From the NCBI GenBank assembly GCA_947488605.1, contig CANKZJ010000007.1:1-64000 (forward strand): a stretch of DNA of 64,000 nt, read 5' to 3'. Position 1 is the stretch's first letter; every line of letters begins with the position of its first letter. The notes beneath the pieces are model-generated. The model was not told where the DNA came from. It worked only from the letters and a program-made list of their open reading frames with translations, and did not search any database. Source of the stretch: an uncultured Paracoccaceae bacterium (lineage in GTDB: Bacteria; Pseudomonadota; Alphaproteobacteria; Rhodobacterales; Rhodobacteraceae). This document shows positions 45,802 through 54,309 of the stretch, in pieces. The position numbers and the translations under genes are program-made.

Positions 45802-45984
45802 ATGCCCCGTAAGACACCAAAACCCCGCAAAGCGGGTCCTTCAACCGTGACCGCGGCCAAGAACCGCCGTGTGAATAGGCCGGACCCTGCTGGAAAACCA
45901 CCATCGCAACCAACCGGGCCCACGCGTGATAAACGGTTTGACCGCCGTCCCCCCAAGTTTCCTGGGCGTTTAGGAGGTCGATAA
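45802..45984 (+). CDS. small basic proline-rich protein, unknown
   Basis: A 60-residue protein (MPRKTPKPRKAGPS... to ...KFPGRLGGR) with about one quarter Arg/Lys and many Pro, predicted disordered. The ATG at 45802 has GAGAGG eight bases upstream. It sits at the end of a transcript with its own strong promoter and two mini ORFs, and before a stem-loop. No family is recognised; an RNA- or ribosome-binding role would fit the charge but is a guess. Confidence 0.55.
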   Translation: MPRKTPKPRKAGPSTVTAAKNRRVNRPDPAGKPPSQPTGPTRDKRFDRRPPKFPGRLGGR

Positions 45985-45992
45985 ACGTTGCA

Positions 45993-46016
45993 CCCCGCCA
46001 TCATTTGGTGGCGGGG
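45993..46016 (+). terminator. stem-loop after the small basic protein gene
   Basis: CCCCGCCA with TGGCGGGG and an 8-base loop, nine bases after the stop codon. There is no U-run, so termination strength is uncertain. Confidence 0.5.
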
Positions 46017-46066
46017 CTTGCACTGCGCCGCGTTTTGTCCTTGTTTGCCAAGGCAGGAGAACCGCC

Positions 46067-46717
46067 ATGCCCAAAGAGGCCGACCTTTATCCCCCCATTA
46101 AAGCCTATTTGCAGCGCCAAGGTTACGAGGTGAAGGGTGAAGTAGGAGCCGCTGATGTTGTTGGTCGCAAAGGTGATGCGGTTGTCGTGGTTGAACTGAA
46201 AGTCGGGTTTTCACTGGCGTTGTTTCACCAAGGTGTCGACCGACTTGCAATCACGGACGACGTATATCTTGCAGTGCCTGCGGGCGGAAAAACAAAGGCG
46301 CTCAAGGCGAATGTTAGACTTGCGCGCCGCGCGGGGCTGGGTGTGATTACCGTGCGCCTGCGCGATGGGCACATTGAGGTGCTGGCTGATCCCGGACCCT
46401 ATGCGGCCCGGCAGTCGAAGAAGAAGAAAACCAGGCTGTTAAAGGCTTTTGACCGGCTGAAGGGTGATCCCAATCAAGGCGGGGCCACGCGCCACGGTAT
46501 CGTCACGGGGTATAGGCAAGATGCGCTGCGTTGCGCGCGGTTCCTGGCCGTACATGGGGCGTCCAAAGGGGCCAAGGTGAAAGAATGGGCTGAGGTGCCG
46601 CAAGCAACCCAGATTATGGCCGCTGATCATTATGGATGGTTTGCGCGTGTGTCGCGCGGCGTCTACGAATTGACAGATGCCGGCCGCAAAGGTCTGGCTG
46701 ATTTTGGCGATGTCTGA
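46067..46717 (+). CDS. DUF2161 family putative PD-(D/E)xK nuclease
   Basis: A 216-residue protein with GGCAGGAG before the ATG. The N-terminal domain shows GAADVVGRKGDAVVVVELK, giving the D...ExK nuclease pattern, then LYQGVDRLAITD-like helices. The C-terminal part resembles a winged helix (EVPQATQIMAADHYGWFARVSRGVYEL). The family is annotated as a putative phosphodiesterase; the target is not known. It converges with the TraB gene; six bases separate their stops. Confidence 0.85.
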   Translation: MPKEADLYPPIKAYLQRQGYEVKGEVGAADVVGRKGDAVVVVELKVGFSLALFHQGVDRLAITDDVYLAVPAGGKTKALKANVRLARRAGLGVITVRLRDGHIEVLADPGPYAARQSKKKKTRLLKAFDRLKGDPNQGGATRHGIVTGYRQDALRCARFLAVHGASKGAKVKEWAEVPQATQIMAADHYGWFARVSRGVYELTDAGRKGLADFGDV

Positions 46718-46722
46718 CGCGC

Positions 46723-47715
46723 CTACTGCACGCGCGACACGGTCCATCCGTCGTTTTCAAGAAGCTGTAATACGCCTCGTGCGCCGATCAAATGCGCGGC
46801 ACCGACCGCGATGACGATATTATCATGGATTTGCACGGCCTCGTTGATCACAGGCATCCAATTTTGGTTGCGTTTATCAAGGAAGGCTTCGCTCATTTCA
46901 TCAAACATTGCGGACCCTTCGGCGGGGTCAATGTCGGGAATGTCAGCGATGGCGATGCGCGACATTTCCCACAAACGCCCGATATCTTCTGCAAAGTAGC
47001 GGTCCAGCATGGCGACGAACATCTGTTGCTGTAATTCCGGGACCAGCATGTTGACGCGCAACATTTCGATTTGATCTTCGACGGGTTCGTTCTGGAAAAT
47101 GTCAAACAGAGTTGTGTGCGGTTCCAGCGCTTGCATCGGGACGCCTGCCGCTTTGGCATCTTCTATGATCATGTGATCAAGGCCGCGCACGCCTTCCATG
47201 ATGTCACCCATCGCACATGCCGGTATGGCAAGGGTGATTGATAGATACCACGGCTGCATCTTGGCGGCCATAAAAGCCGGGATGCCACGGTCTGTGGCGG
47301 CTTGGGCAATGAGCTGCCACGTCTCTTCATCCAGCAGTTCGGGCAGAGTGGGCCCATCGACGATAAACAAACGACCGGGGTCTGTGGTGATCAATTCTTG
47401 CAGGGCAGCTTCTTCTTTTGGCGTCGCTTCCAGCATCACCAAATCGGCTGATGTGACCGTGTCAGATAATTGCCTGCGCAAATCATCAAGACGTGGATCG
47501 TAAATATGCATGGTCCCAACAACGGTGAGCGTATCTGCGCCTTTCGTGGCATTCCAGACGATCCCTTCGGCATAAGGCATATCTGCAACGGCATCCGCTA
47601 ACGTTTCGCGTTGCGTGTCAGTCAAGCGGTCAAGATAGCTGTCGCCAACGCAAGCAGCGGTTGCAGGCAGGGCGACAAGGGCAAAGAATGCGGTTGCAGC
47701 AGCGCGTAGGAACAT
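46723..47715 (-). CDS. TraB/GumN family protein, secreted
   Basis: A 330-residue protein started at the ATG at 47715, with a signal peptide ending near PATAA. The TraB/GumN fold is shown by VVGTMHIYDPR with the metal-binding His and by VAVGAAHLIGARGVLQLLE at the C-terminus. Relatives (TIKI) are metalloproteases; bacterial roles are mostly unknown. It is likely periplasmic. Confidence 0.86.
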   Translation of the reverse strand: MFLRAAATAFFALVALPATAACVGDSYLDRLTDTQRETLADAVADMPYAEGIVWNATKGADTLTVVGTMHIYDPRLDDLRRQLSDTVTSADLVMLEATPKEEAALQELITTDPGRLFIVDGPTLPELLDEETWQLIAQAATDRGIPAFMAAKMQPWYLSITLAIPACAMGDIMEGVRGLDHMIIEDAKAAGVPMQALEPHTTLFDIFQNEPVEDQIEMLRVNMLVPELQQQMFVAMLDRYFAEDIGRLWEMSRIAIADIPDIDPAEGSAMFDEMSEAFLDKRNQNWMPVINEAVQIHDNIVIAVGAAHLIGARGVLQLLENDGWTVSRVQ

Positions 47716-47980
47716 GTGCCGTCCTTTTGTGATCCGATATTGTGGAGATAGGGGCTTTGCGCTGTGGATCAATCGTCAGTCACAGGGAATTCAGTGATCT
47801 GTCGTGACCGAAGCCTACCCTATGAATAAATAGACCATGCCGATTGTACCACCAACCAGCATCAATGTGACTTCGCCACCTAGAACACTCAATAAACGCA
47901 CGGGAACCACCGTTATTTTTCTTATTTGTTGTCCTAAGCTACAGATGAAATGTGGCCCGGTTTGGGCAGAAACCACAAAA
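47716..47980. other. intergenic region between the TraB and Crp-like genes
   Basis: This 265-base AT-rich region contains only one feature of note, a 31-codon hydrophobic reading frame on the minus strand (listed separately). No clear terminator was found after the crp-like gene. Confidence 0.4.
47815..47910 (-). CDS. possible 31-residue single-helix membrane peptide
   Basis: A GTG-initiated frame encodes a basic/hydrophobic start (VVPVRLLSVLGG), then a 20-residue hydrophobic run ending MVYLFIG and a TAG stop. The composition fits a small single-pass membrane protein. There is no good ribosome site before the GTG, and the frame stays open upstream without ATG, so it could also be the remnant of a longer membrane gene. 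Confidence 0.25.
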   Translation of the reverse strand: MVPVRLLSVLGGEVTLMLVGGTIGMVYLFIG

Positions 47981-48670
47981 TTACTCTGATTTAAGTCCTG
48001 ACTTTGTCAGCGCATCAGGGTCGAGGATCTCGATTTTTTGGCGCGCTGACTTGATGATGCCTCGCTTGACGAACTTACTTATTGATCTGCTGACCATCTC
48101 TCGGTTAGCCCCGATTGAACCTGCAATTTCTGCATGTGTCGGGGCATCTTCGATGACGGCACCCTTTGTCAGTTTGCTTTGATCCATCGCCAGCCTGAGA
48201 ATGTACATCCGCACGCGGTCCTCAACCGGAAGTGTTGTCATTTCCATATTGCGTGCCGTAAGTGAGCGAATTTTTTGAACAAGGTCGTCGGTGATCCGCT
48301 TGCGGACGACAGGCACATTGTTGAAAAGCTGCAAAAAGCTTTCGCGTCGCATCGCAAGCACTGTGGTCTTGGAGCGTGCGACAACGGTGAGTGATCTTGC
48401 CGTGCCGTCCAGTGCTGCAAGTTCGCCAAAGTACGCCCCGACCGGAAACCGCGAAAAGACGATCTCGCGGCCTTGATCAGTCCAAAACACAGCAAGCAAA
48501 GAGCCCGAAAGCAAGAAATGGACGTCTTGTGTGGCGTCCTCTTGTTCAAAGACTTTTTGGCCTGCGTCCAGATTGACGTGATTTGCCTCGACTTCGATGC
48601 CAGCAAAGTCAGCGACGACCAGTCCACGAAAAAGTGGGAGGTCCAGATTAAGAAGTTGATTGGGCGTCAT
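47981..48670 (-). CDS. Crp/Fnr-family transcriptional regulator
   Basis: A 229-residue regulator. The cyclic-nucleotide-binding fold has the phosphate cassette FGELAALDGTARSLTVVA with Gly-Glu-Leu and Arg-Ser as in E. coli CRP, so nucleotide binding is plausible. No cysteines are present, which excludes an Fnr-type cluster. The DNA-recognition helix is GANREMVSRSISKF. It overlaps the cyclase-homology gene by four bases and is translated after it, hinting at a signalling pair. Confidence 0.88.
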   Translation of the reverse strand: MTPNQLLNLDLPLFRGLVVADFAGIEVEANHVNLDAGQKVFEQEDATQDVHFLLSGSLLAVFWTDQGREIVFSRFPVGAYFGELAALDGTARSLTVVARSKTTVLAMRRESFLQLFNNVPVVRKRITDDLVQKIRSLTARNMEMTTLPVEDRVRMYILRLAMDQSKLTKGAVIEDAPTHAEIAGSIGANREMVSRSISKFVKRGIIKSARQKIEILDPDALTKSGLKSE

Positions 48671-51663
48671 GCGATGGCCAACCAGTTTTGGGCAACGGCA
48701 ATCTCTGGCGGCTTTGCGCGCGGATCGAAGGTATCCATTACGACGGAAAGTTCCTTGCCGTCGATAAGGCCAAACTTTGCTTGATCAAGACGCGCACGTA
48801 ACAGCCACAGCCGGGCGTTCTGCACGGTTGCAGTGTCCGCTGCGTGGTCCAAGAAGCGTTTTGCATCATCGTGACGGTTGGTCATTTGGCAGATGCTTGC
48901 GTGGATGCGCAACACTTCTGCGTACCAGCACAGCAATCCGTTTTGGGTGTTCTCCCGGACCGCTCTGAGCGAAGCCTGATAGGCCGCTTCAAGTTGGTCA
49001 TGCTTGGCCAAAGCAAGGGCGTAATGTGCGCGAAAATACGGCAGACCAACATGCGCGCCGATCACTTCGTGCGTTCCGATCACACGTTCAAACCCGGCCA
49101 AGCCCTCAGACGTGTCGCTTTGCGACGGATCCATCACGTTCAACCAAGCCGCCCCAGTAACTTGCCAGAACGCGGCAGATTGCGTTTGGGCCATTTGAAG
49201 GCCTTGCAAAACGCGTTCCACGGCCCGTTTTGTTTGACCTGCGTAATATAGCGGCACCGCACCCCATATCTGCGCATAGGGCTGCATGATGGGCATGTTC
49301 AGTAGGTCCTGATGTGCATCTGTTTCAGCGCTTAAAGCGTCAATCAGATGGGTATCACCTGTTATGGCGCGACCTGCCGCTTCGAACATTTGCGTCGCGG
49401 CGAACGAATCCACTGCATAGTTCGCGATCATGGCGCCGTGGTTGGCATGGTCGTATATATCGCGAAGGCGGTCAGTATTCTCAAAGGTTTGCGCAAAGTC
49501 CCCACCATAGAAGTGCAAAGATGCATCGACGTTAAAGGACGCAAGGCGCAGCTCGTTATTGCTAATTTCCGGCGAGACGTAGTTGGCAGCTTCTCTTAAG
49601 AGAGACGCAAAGAGCGTTGCATTCTCTTTGTCGCCGGACAGGATCGCGTTGGTGAATGAGCCACAAAAAGCGGGTCCATGCGCAACGGAGTATACGTTTT
49701 GGCCGCGCGCCAATTGCGTCACCTGATCAAACGCGGCTTTTACGGGTTCGGCCGTAAAGCCCAGCGTTTGCATGCGGATTGATCCAAGCGCTGTTTGGCT
49801 GGCTATTTCTAACGCGCGCACGTCGACATTTTTGGGTGCCTTTGCGCAAAGCGTGAGGGCCATAAGCACATGAGCTTCGGCGTCTTCAAAGGCACCTTGG
49901 AACAACGCCGATTGGCTGGCGCTCAGGTAGTTTTCGATAGCTGGAGTATATTGCTGTGCGAGCCTGAGATGCTCGGCCAGTAACCAGGGGTTTCGCAGCA
50001 TTTCATCGGCACGCTGGTCTTGTAGGTAGGCAGCGATTTTGCTGTGATATACGCTGCGTGTCTGCAACAGCATCCCTTGATAGGCGGCCTGATGCAAAAG
50101 AGCATGCGCGAATGCCCAACTATCGGGGCCGATCTGGTGCAGCACTCCCGTCATACATGCTCGCACTAAATGAGGTTCAATCAAGTGCGGATCATCAGCG
50201 ATCGCATCCAGCAGGTCGCGGTCGAAGGATTGCCCGATAATGGCGGCGCATTGCAGGATCGGTTTGGCGGGGCCGGTGCCATCAATTTGATCAGCGAGCA
50301 AATCCGTCAGGGTCTCTGGCAGCGCTTGATCTGAACCGTCGGTTGATCCAGCGCGTTTGAAGAGTTGTTCGATAAAAAGCGGGACGCCCGCCGCGCGGGC
50401 CAGTAGCTGCGTATGGTCTTCTGCCGTGTCATTGCCATTTGATAACGCAGCCAGCATTTCTGTCGCATCATCGCTGCTGAGCGGGGCAAGTGGGACCGTC
50501 GTTATTGGGATTTGATCTAGGTACCTGTCAATTTTTGCATCATCGCGACTTGAGAGCAGAATTTGGTAGCGGGCGGCGTCCTTGCTGCGCAGGATATGCA
50601 CCAAGACGCCGAAGCTGGCACTATCGAGCCAGTGCAGATCTTCGAAAATGATAAGGCCAGATTTCAGCTTGTTTTGAATGGCATCCCAGATGCTTTGTTC
50701 GATCAAACCCTTTAGCGCCACATTGGAAAGCTCGGACAAGAGGCGTTGCCCTTCTGGCAGTCCAAGGACCAAGGCGAGGCCGCGTCTGTTGTCTTCTGGC
50801 AAGTCTGAGAAATGCAATTTCAGGTGGCGATAGCTGGGTTTGTTGCTGCCCAACTTCTGGGTGAGCCATCGAACAAAGGGCAAATAGATGCTGTGGGTCT
50901 GTGTGCCATCCGCGCTGAATTGGGTGATTGGTTGTTCTTGCTTTGCAAATTGCTGCAACAGCGCTGTTTTGCCGATCCCGGCGGGGCCTATCACCAAACA
51001 GGGCAATTCGCTTTGCGCGATCTGTTCTTGCTCGGCTTTGCGGCTGACAAATACTGGCGGGCCAGTGCTGTGACTCTCAAAAAATCTAGCAAGAGGTTGG
51101 AAAAGGGACTGTGTTTCGGTAAACCCTTTGAGCGTTTGCTTTGCCGTTTCTTTGGTCTTGAACATCCCGCGCAGCAACTCCTGCGTGCTTTGTGCGATCA
51201 TGACCGTTCCCGGCGCTGCCTTTTCCTGAATACGCTGGGCAAGTGTCGTCACGATGCCTGTCGCCCGCGGCAAGTTTTTGCCGTCTGACTGCGTGCGCAC
51301 AGCGACCTCGCCGGTGGCGACACCGATCCGCAGTTTGATCTTGATATCGCGATCTTGGCCAGCGTTGATCCGGTCCAGCGCGGTCAACGCGGCCTGCACT
51401 GCTTTCGACGCGGCCAATTCATCGGCGCGGGTCAAACCAAAGAGTGCGACAACCCCGTCGCCAAGGTACTCCGTGACTTCGCCATCGTAGGATTCAACGA
51501 TGACGCGCGCTTGATCATAGAATTCCGTGAGCCAATTCTGAAGGTCTTCGGCGTCAATTCTATGAGCAATTTCGCTAAACCCAACGACATCTATGAAGAC
51601 TGCTGTGATTTGCTTGCGTCCACCTTTCCCGAGGGAACCGGCCTCTGCAACTTTTTCGCTCAT
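48667..51663 (-). CDS. class III cyclase-homology/AAA-type ATPase with TPR-like tail
   Basis: A 998-residue protein started at the ATG at 51663. A class III cyclase-homology domain covers residues 18-160: metal-binding D25 (VFIDVVGFSEI) and D69 (EYLGDGVVALFG) are present, as is R144. The substrate-specificity Lys is E65, the Asp is R133 and the transition-state Asn is T140, so activity is doubtful. An ATPase domain follows, with Walker A GPAGIGKT at 226-233 and Walker B LIIFEDLHWLD. The last 450 residues are helical, TPR-like repeats. It is predicted to be a cytoplasmic signal-transduction ATPase. Confidence 0.88.
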   Translation of the reverse strand: MSEKVAEAGSLGKGGRKQITAVFIDVVGFSEIAHRIDAEDLQNWLTEFYDQARVIVESYDGEVTEYLGDGVVALFGLTRADELAASKAVQAALTALDRINAGQDRDIKIKLRIGVATGEVAVRTQSDGKNLPRATGIVTTLAQRIQEKAAPGTVMIAQSTQELLRGMFKTKETAKQTLKGFTETQSLFQPLARFFESHSTGPPVFVSRKAEQEQIAQSELPCLVIGPAGIGKTALLQQFAKQEQPITQFSADGTQTHSIYLPFVRWLTQKLGSNKPSYRHLKLHFSDLPEDNRRGLALVLGLPEGQRLLSELSNVALKGLIEQSIWDAIQNKLKSGLIIFEDLHWLDSASFGVLVHILRSKDAARYQILLSSRDDAKIDRYLDQIPITTVPLAPLSSDDATEMLAALSNGNDTAEDHTQLLARAAGVPLFIEQLFKRAGSTDGSDQALPETLTDLLADQIDGTGPAKPILQCAAIIGQSFDRDLLDAIADDPHLIEPHLVRACMTGVLHQIGPDSWAFAHALLHQAAYQGMLLQTRSVYHSKIAAYLQDQRADEMLRNPWLLAEHLRLAQQYTPAIENYLSASQSALFQGAFEDAEAHVLMALTLCAKAPKNVDVRALEIASQTALGSIRMQTLGFTAEPVKAAFDQVTQLARGQNVYSVAHGPAFCGSFTNAILSGDKENATLFASLLREAANYVSPEISNNELRLASFNVDASLHFYGGDFAQTFENTDRLRDIYDHANHGAMIANYAVDSFAATQMFEAAGRAITGDTHLIDALSAETDAHQDLLNMPIMQPYAQIWGAVPLYYAGQTKRAVERVLQGLQMAQTQSAAFWQVTGAAWLNVMDPSQSDTSEGLAGFERVIGTHEVIGAHVGLPYFRAHYALALAKHDQLEAAYQASLRAVRENTQNGLLCWYAEVLRIHASICQMTNRHDDAKRFLDHAADTATVQNARLWLLRARLDQAKFGLIDGKELSVVMDTFDPRAKPPEIAVAQNWLAIA

Positions 51664-51690
51664 GAACTTACCTACACTCAACTATTGAGC

Positions 51691-51718
51691 ACTATATGCC
51701 TGTTTTTTCCTGAGCCAA
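51691..51718 (-). promoter_or_regulatory. candidate promoter of the cyclase-homology/Crp operon
   Basis: On the minus strand, TTGGCT (51718-51713), a 16-base spacer and TATAGT (51696-51691), about 28 bases before the ATG. Confidence 0.35.
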
Positions 51719-51818
51719 GAAGACAAATTGACCGCCTTGTTCATATAAGCAGAAACTCACCTAAGAAGTGTTACTCAATTGTCATCTAACTTGATCAGTT
51801 AACGCGGTTTTGCGCGAT

Positions 51819-53459
51819 CTACCCGGCGGCCCGGCCTGCCCGGCGGCCCGAGTGGATACAACCGCCTAGAAAGGTTCCCTCTAGCGCGTTGTTTCCGTGG
51901 TAGCCGCCACCGCCGAACCCTGCTGCTTCTCCGGCGGCATAAAGACCCTCAATCGTTTGACCGCCCGGTGCGAATACACGCCCATCCAGATCAGTGTGTA
52001 TGCCGCCTAGTGATTTACGCGTGATCACGTGCAGTTTGACGGCAATAAGTGGCCCGTTGGACCGATCAAGGATTTTATGTGGTTTTGCCGTGCGGATCAG
52101 TTTGTCGCCAAGGTAATTCCGGGCCGTGTGGATTGCCGTAATCTGTGCATCCTTGGTGAAGGGGTTGTCAATTTGTGCATCCCGCGCCGCGATCTGCGCA
52201 CGCAGCTTTGCGGGATCAATCTGATTTCCGCCAAGTTGGTTCATGCTTGCAACCAGCGTGTCGAAGTTGTCGGCGACAATAAAATCGGAACCTTTTTCTT
52301 TGAAGGCTTCGACAGCGGGTGTCGCACCTTTGCCAAGCCTTGCCTTTAGAACGTCTTTCCATCCACCTTCGGTCAAGTCTGCATTCTGTTCAGACCCCGA
52401 CAGGGCGAATTCTTTTTCGATGATCTTCTGGGTCAGCACGAACCAAGTGTGATCATGCCCGCGTCTGCAAATTTCATGCAACGTCGACATCGTATCAAAG
52501 CCGGGCATGCAAGGGGCGGGAAGACGATCACCGGTGGCGTCGAACCACATAGACGACGGGCCGGGCAGGATGCGAATGCCATGTCGCGGCCAGATCGGAT
52601 CCCAGTTTTGCACACCTTCGGTATAATGCCACATGCGGTCCGTGTTGATCAGCTCACCGCCGGCATCCTTGAGGATGTCCAAGAGCAGACCATCGACATG
52701 CTCTGGCACGCCAGAGATCAACTTGTCGGGGAGTGGTCCGGATTTCGACGCATCCCAGTTGCGCCGCACCAGATCAAAGTTGCCGCCCATCCCGCCTGAC
52801 GTCACGATCACCTGATCGGCACGGATGTCGAAGCTGTCGGTCACGTCGCGGTTCGTCGCAGCACCGCGGACCGCATCATCGGGAGCAAGAACGTCGCCTG
52901 TGACGCCTGCGATTTTGCCATCTGTGATGTCAAATCCGGTGACGCGGTGACGAAACCCGAAAGTGACCTTACCAGTCTTTTCAGCATCGAGAACCCGCTG
53001 CTCAAAGGGTCGCAAAACACCCGGTCCTGTGCCCCAAGTGATATGAAAGCGTGGCACAGAATTTCCGTGTCCGTTGGCAAAGCTGCCACCACGTTCGGCC
53101 CACCCCACCACAGGAAACCAACGCATGCCAAGTTGATGCAGCCAAGGGCGCATTTCGCCCGCTGCAAAATCCAGATAGGCCGCCGCCCATGCGCGCGGCC
53201 AGTGATCTTGGGGTCGGTCAAACTGTGCGGAGCCCATCCAGTCGTTCGTGGCTAGGCTGTGGCTGTCTTTCACGCGCATGCGGCGTTGTTCGGGCGTGTC
53301 GACCATCATGAGGCCGCCCAAGGACCAAAACGCTTGACCACCAAGGTTCTGACGGCCTTCTTGATCCAGAATTGTCACAGTTTTGCCGCGCGCGACCAGC
53401 TCGTTTGCCGCTACAATGCCCGCAAGCCCGCCGCCAATGATGATCACGTCACTTTGCAT
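51819..53459 (-). CDS. FAD-binding dehydrogenase (fumarate reductase/3-ketosteroid dehydrogenase-like)
   Basis: A 546-residue flavoprotein. The N-terminal FAD motif is VIIIGGGLAGIVAANELVA. The middle contains GGNFDLVRRNWD, and the C-terminus has the KSLGGIHTDLDGRV and GLYAAGEAAGFGGGGYHGN segments that end this family. These enzymes oxidise or reduce C-C bonds in steroids or organic acids. The substrate is not evident. It is a single gene, 76 bases from the enoyl-CoA hydratase gene on the same strand. Confidence 0.87.
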   Translation of the reverse strand: MQSDVIIIGGGLAGIVAANELVARGKTVTILDQEGRQNLGGQAFWSLGGLMMVDTPEQRRMRVKDSHSLATNDWMGSAQFDRPQDHWPRAWAAAYLDFAAGEMRPWLHQLGMRWFPVVGWAERGGSFANGHGNSVPRFHITWGTGPGVLRPFEQRVLDAEKTGKVTFGFRHRVTGFDITDGKIAGVTGDVLAPDDAVRGAATNRDVTDSFDIRADQVIVTSGGMGGNFDLVRRNWDASKSGPLPDKLISGVPEHVDGLLLDILKDAGGELINTDRMWHYTEGVQNWDPIWPRHGIRILPGPSSMWFDATGDRLPAPCMPGFDTMSTLHEICRRGHDHTWFVLTQKIIEKEFALSGSEQNADLTEGGWKDVLKARLGKGATPAVEAFKEKGSDFIVADNFDTLVASMNQLGGNQIDPAKLRAQIAARDAQIDNPFTKDAQITAIHTARNYLGDKLIRTAKPHKILDRSNGPLIAVKLHVITRKSLGGIHTDLDGRVFAPGGQTIEGLYAAGEAAGFGGGGYHGNNALEGTFLGGCIHSGRRAGRAAG

Positions 53460-53535
53460 TTTGCGTCCCTTTGTTTTGGCATTCTTGCCGGATCGGCTTG
53501 GATGTCAAATCAAGTGGGCAATACGGCCTGCGTCC

Positions 53536-54309
53536 CTATTTGCCTTGCCAAACAGGCGCGCGTTTTTCGATGAAGGCACGCGCACCTTCGGCGGCGTCAG
53601 CAGTCTGCGCGATCTGCACGATGGCTTTGTCATTCTCAGCCCAGTGTGCGGCATCATTGGCTGCATGCGCACGGTTTGCGATCGCCAAGGTATGGCGCAC
53701 CGCCAACAGGGCGTTACTGGCGATGTCTTCAGCGAGCGTCATCGCTATCGCAAGTGCCTGCCCGTCGTCTGTTACACGGTTAATGACGCCCCAGTCGGCG
53801 GCCTCAGCGGCAGCAAAAGGTTTGCCGGTCAGCAAGATTTCGTTCGCGCGTACACGCGGAATAGTAACAGGCAGGCGCACCGCACCACCCGCACCGGGAA
53901 TAAGTCCAATGCGCACTTCGGGCAGTGCAAATTGCGCGCTGTTTCCCGCAACGACCAGATCACAGGCGAGCATCATTTCAAACCCACCCGCCAAAGCAGC
54001 CCCTTCGACCGCGGCGATAACCGGTTTGGTGCGCTGGCGCTTCACAAAGCCACCAAACCCGTACTGACCAAAGAGGATGGTATCGCCAGCGCCGCCTGCA
54101 AAGGCCTTAAGATCCATGCCTGCGCAAAAAAGTGTACCAGCACCGGTCAGGATAGCCACGCGCACTTCTGGATCAGCTTCGATCTGGTCGAAAGCCGCGC
54201 GGATTGCATCGCAAACCTGCGGGTTGATCGCGTTGCGCTGATCCGGTCGATTAAGTGTGACCGTAGCAACACCATTTTCGGCATGGTAGAGGACGACGTC
54301 ATCGTTCAT
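53536..54309 (-). CDS. enoyl-CoA hydratase/isomerase family protein
   Basis: A 257-residue crotonase-fold enzyme. The oxyanion hole regions are GMDLKAFAGG and EGAALAGGFEMMLACDLVVA, and the catalytic Glu region is PEVRIGLIPGAGGAVRL. It hydrates enoyl-CoA in beta-oxidation or a related route. It overlaps the upstream acyl-CoA synthetase by 11 bases, so the two form an operon. Confidence 0.9.
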   Translation of the reverse strand: MNDDVVLYHAENGVATVTLNRPDQRNAINPQVCDAIRAAFDQIEADPEVRVAILTGAGTLFCAGMDLKAFAGGAGDTILFGQYGFGGFVKRQRTKPVIAAVEGAALAGGFEMMLACDLVVAGNSAQFALPEVRIGLIPGAGGAVRLPVTIPRVRANEILLTGKPFAAAEAADWGVINRVTDDGQALAIAMTLAEDIASNALLAVRHTLAIANRAHAANDAAHWAENDKAIVQIAQTADAAEGARAFIEKRAPVWQGK

